NCBI GenBank assembly: GCA_013619035.1
Contig: JABXKX010000266.1
Location: forward strand, 1 to 8,815
DNA from: Peptostreptococcaceae bacterium
GTDB taxonomy: Bacteria; Bacillota_A; Clostridia; Peptostreptococcales; Acidaminobacteraceae
DNA: 8,815 nt
Reading direction: 5' to 3'
Shown here: piece by piece, positions 5,999-8,815 of the stretch
How positions within the stretch are numbered: position 1 is the stretch's first letter
How the letters are laid out: every line of letters begins with the position of its first letter
Position numbers and translations under genes: made by a program
Notes under the pieces: model-generated
Told to the model about the DNA's origin: nothing
The model's input: only the letters and a program-made list of their open reading frames with translations
Database searches by the model: none

Positions 5999-8815
5999 AT
6001 GGATAAACAATTATTGATTCATAATAAAATACTGGATCATGGAAAAGATGGTGTTATAATCATCGACAAACTACATAACGTAACATATGCGAATCGAAGT
6101 GCCCATGAGATATTGGAGACGGAAGTCTCTATTATCGACAAAAAAATTGGTGATGTATTTCGAATATATGATTATTATACAAAAGAAGATTATTCTGGGC
6201 TCATTGAAAGTGTGTTTAATACACATGAACCTACGGGTTTAAAAAAAGAGAGTGCCGTTAGAACCTTTAAAAACAGATACATTTTCATTTCAGCGAGTAT
6301 TTCGCCTATTATAGAAAATGAATTTGAGGGTGTTGTGATATTTTTTAAAGATATCATGCGGTTGAAAAATACAGAAAAAGAGCTTACTAAATTTAGAAAA
6401 GCTTTTGAGAAAAGTATTGAATCGGTTATTATAACCGATAGCAATTGGATTATTGAATATGTTAACGAACGTGCAAAAACTAACTACAGTGGTTGTTATG
6501 AAAACAAACAGTGTCATTTTTGGGATGTAGTGGATTATCAAATTACGTTTGATGATAGAGATCGAATTCTAAGTATATTAGAAAAAAAAGATTATTGGAT
6601 AGGAGAAATAAAGAGAACTGTAAAAAGTGAAAGTTGGTTTAAAGTATCAATTATTGCTTTAAGAGATTTAATTGGACAGATTATAAACTATGTCATATCT
6701 GAAGTGGATATAACTTTTGAAAAAACGTCTAAAAGACTATTATTAAAAGAACGTAAAAGTTTAAGTACAATTATTGATAGTGCGCCTGTTGGAATGATGA
6801 CTGTAACACAAGATTATCAAGTGTTGCAGGTTAATGAAGAGTGTAGAACAATTCTTGGTACACCTCTTAACCGATCTGAAAATCTTCTTAAATTAGAAGA
6901 GCAGTATAGTTGTTTAAAAATTGTCTTAGATTTATTAGAGCAAGTTACTGAAGATCATGAAAGTATCCGAAATTTTGAGTTTACAATAAATGATGATGAT
7001 GATAACAACAGACGGTGGATTAAAGCTCATGCAGAGCCAGTAGAACTATCAGAACAGAAGTGTATCCTGTTAATATTTGAAGATGAGACCGTAAAAAAGG
7101 AAATGGCAAAAACCATTGTACGAAACGAAAGGCAATTAAGATTTGTAACGGATCATATGCATGATACGATTACTCAAATATCAATGGGAGGTATCATAGA
7201 ATACTGTAGTACCTCATATCAAATACTTTTAGGATATGATTCAGAAACACTGAAGAATCATTTGATTTATGAAATAATTCATCAGGGAGATTTTGAAATT
7301 CTAAAAAGGATGATTTTAAAATGTGAAGAAACACGAACCAATGTTAAGTTTGAAATTAGATTTTTAAACAGTAAAAAGGAATCTGTATGGCTTGAAATCA
7401 TGATGAAATATATTATGAATGATTTAAAAGCATCACTTTTATTATTTGGTAGAGATGTCACACAAAGAAGAATTTCAGAACAAGAGATGATTCACTCTAA
7501 AGAAATTGCTGTTGCCGCCAATAATGCAAAGTCGGAGTTTTTAGCAAATATGAGTCATGAGATTAGAACACCTTTAAACGGTATCATAGGCATGGCAAAT
7601 GTTTCGTTGATGATTGAATCCGAAAAAAAACAAATAGACAATATCAATATGATCAAACATAGCGCCGAAAGTTTGTTAAGGATTATCAACAGTGTTTTAG
7701 ATTTTTCGAAAATTGAAGCTGGTAAGTTGATTTTAGAAAATCGTAGTTTTAATTTGAAAAATGAAATCGGAAAAATGAGTAAACCATTCTTAATTCAAGC
7801 GGACCAAAAAGAAATTGAATTGAATGTTGTTGTGGATCCTAGAATCAGCAATGTTTTGGTTGGTGATCCTGTTAGAATGAATCAAATAGTGATTAATCTC
7901 TTAGGTAATGCCATCAAATTTACTGAGTTTGGTACAGTAACTTGTCATGTATCTCTTGACTCGGAAGACTTAAAAAAACAATGGATTATATTTGAAATTA
8001 CAGATACTGGAATAGGCATTAAAGATGAACATAAGGGTAAAATATTTACGAGTTTTGCTCAGGCTGATGGATCGATTACAAGGAAGTTTGGTGGTACTGG
8101 TTTAGGTTTGAATATCACTAAAAAAATTGTTGGAATGATGAAAGGTGAAATTCAATTTACATCCAATTATGGTGAAGGAACATCTTTCTTATGTAAATTA
8201 CCATTTTTAAAAAGCCGCGATTCTCTTAATGAAGAGCAAAAAGAAAAAATTGTTGAAGCGGATACCGTTGGTGTAGGTTATAATATTTTGGTTGTTGAAG
8301 ACGATGAAATTAATCAAAAATTAGCTCAACGGTTATTGAAAAGAAAGGGCTTTGGGATTACTCTTGCCAATAATGGACAAGAAGCAGTAAACATTTATGA
8401 AGCTGGTCGATTTGACTTAATCTTAATGGATATTCAAATGCCGATCATGGATGGGATTACTGCAACTCAGAAAATAAGAGCACTGGATAATGAGAACATT
8501 CCAATTATTGCATTAACAGCGTATGCAATAAAAGGTGATCGCGAGAAATTTTTGAGTAAAGGCATGGATGATTACATATCTAAACCTATTGATTTAGATG
8601 AATTCTATAAAATTTTGGAAAAACATCTGAAACCAAAAAAAGAAGATGATTCATCCATTACACGAATTTTAGATAAACTACAGTCAGGTAATAAGAGTCC
8701 AACAGATGAAGAGTCTCATTTGATCGCATCGCATTTTGAAAAATTGAATATGCAACTCAAATATATTGCTTCATCTATATCTAAGAAACAATATGAGAAG
8801 TTAGAAGAACGATGT
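5999..8815 (+). CDS. Cytoplasmic PAS-rich hybrid sensor histidine kinase (3' end outside window)
   Basis: An open frame of 939 codons with no stop before the right edge. ATG 5999 follows AGGTGG (5990-5995), which overlaps the cheW stop; the gap is 7 bases, so it belongs to the che transcript. I see no signal peptide or membrane segment, so it senses inside the cell. About four PAS-like domains lie near 8-125, 132-250, 255-370 and 380-490, the last ending in GRDVTQRR. The HisKA domain has H520 in SHEIRTPLNG. The ATPase domain has N637 (NAIKFT), DTGIGI from 669 and GGTGLGL from 698. A receiver domain runs from about 762 to 875 with D768/D769, phospho-acceptor D811 (LMDIQMP), T840 and K862. The last 60 residues are helical and resemble the start of an Hpt domain. 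Kinase and receiver residues are intact, so it should be an active phosphorelay protein; the signal and final target are unknown. Confidence 0.93.
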   Translation, partial: MDKQLLIHNKILDHGKDGVIIIDKLHNVTYANRSAHEILETEVSIIDKKIGDVFRIYDYYTKEDYSGLIESVFNTHEPTGLKKESAVRTFKNRYIFISASISPIIENEFEGVVIFFKDIMRLKNTEKELTKFRKAFEKSIESVIITDSNWIIEYVNERAKTNYSGCYENKQCHFWDVVDYQITFDDRDRILSILEKKDYWIGEIKRTVKSESWFKVSIIALRDLIGQIINYVISEVDITFEKTSKRLLLKERKSLSTIIDSAPVGMMTVTQDYQVLQVNEECRTILGTPLNRSENLLKLEEQYSCLKIVLDLLEQVTEDHESIRNFEFTINDDDDNNRRWIKAHAEPVELSEQKCILLIFEDETVKKEMAKTIVRNERQLRFVTDHMHDTITQISMGGIIEYCSTSYQILLGYDSETLKNHLIYEIIHQGDFEILKRMILKCEETRTNVKFEIRFLNSKKESVWLEIMMKYIMNDLKASLLLFGRDVTQRRISEQEMIHSKEIAVAANNAKSEFLANMSHEIRTPLNGIIGMANVSLMIESEKKQIDNINMIKHSAESLLRIINSVLDFSKIEAGKLILENRSFNLKNEIGKMSKPFLIQADQKEIELNVVVDPRISNVLVGDPVRMNQIVINLLGNAIKFTEFGTVTCHVSLDSEDLKKQWIIFEITDTGIGIKDEHKGKIFTSFAQADGSITRKFGGTGLGLNITKKIVGMMKGEIQFTSNYGEGTSFLCKLPFLKSRDSLNEEQKEKIVEADTVGVGYNILVVEDDEINQKLAQRLLKRKGFGITLANNGQEAVNIYEAGRFDLILMDIQMPIMDGITATQKIRALDNENIPIIALTAYAIKGDREKFLSKGMDDYISKPIDLDEFYKILEKHLKPKKEDDSSITRILDKLQSGNKSPTDEESHLIASHFEKLNMQLKYIASSISKKQYEKLEERC

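Noticed and set aside
6190..6541. Two overlapping minus-strand open frames opposite the hybrid kinase
   Set aside because: The plus-strand frame is continuous through this region and encodes PAS domains; the antisense translations have no family features.
1..8815. CRISPR arrays, insertion sequences, tRNA or rRNA genes
   Set aside because: No regularly spaced repeats, no transposase-like frames or paired terminal inverted repeats, and no cloverleaf or rRNA-like segments were seen.

Overview
The window comes from a low-GC, AT-rich bacterium using the standard code (TGG for Trp, TAA/TAG stops, strong AGGAGG-type ribosome binding sites, one TTG start). A lysine-riboswitch-controlled lysA-lysC pair and a CheY/CheA/CheW set of low-GC Gram-positive type suggest a motile or chemosensory Bacillota (Clostridia-like) organism. 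The sequence does not settle the genus.

Layout: (1) Bases 2-130 are the 3' end of an unrecognised plus-strand gene, closed by a strong hairpin terminator (129-158) that can serve both strands. (2) Bases 227-2721 on the minus strand hold a tight two-gene lysine operon, lysA (diaminopimelate decarboxylase) then lysC (aspartokinase). lysC appears to carry an internal in-frame start for a separate regulatory subunit. (3) Bases 2722-3136 are a divergent regulatory region. On the minus strand it holds a near-consensus housekeeping promoter (2994-3022), an L-box lysine riboswitch and its intrinsic terminator (2762-2793). (4) From 3137 to the right edge a plus-strand operon encodes CheY, CheA, CheW and a large cytoplasmic hybrid histidine kinase with about four PAS domains. 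The kinase is open at the window edge.

How the genes work together: LysC performs the first step of the aspartate pathway and LysA the last step to lysine. When lysine is abundant, the leader RNA should terminate before lysA, and LysC may also be inhibited through its ACT domains. In the che operon, CheW couples CheA to receptors, CheA phosphorylates CheY, and the PAS hybrid kinase is a second, separate input of unknown signal. No receptor, CheR, CheB or CheC/X/D is visible here.

The most unusual element is the lysine riboswitch. The conserved core and helices P2-P5 are readable, but the long P2 arm is cut to a short cap and P3 ends in a triloop, so the usual L2-L3 kissing contact appears to be absent. 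Its P1 helix is also unusually poor. The coding genes look like members of known families, and I found no convincing previously undescribed protein system.
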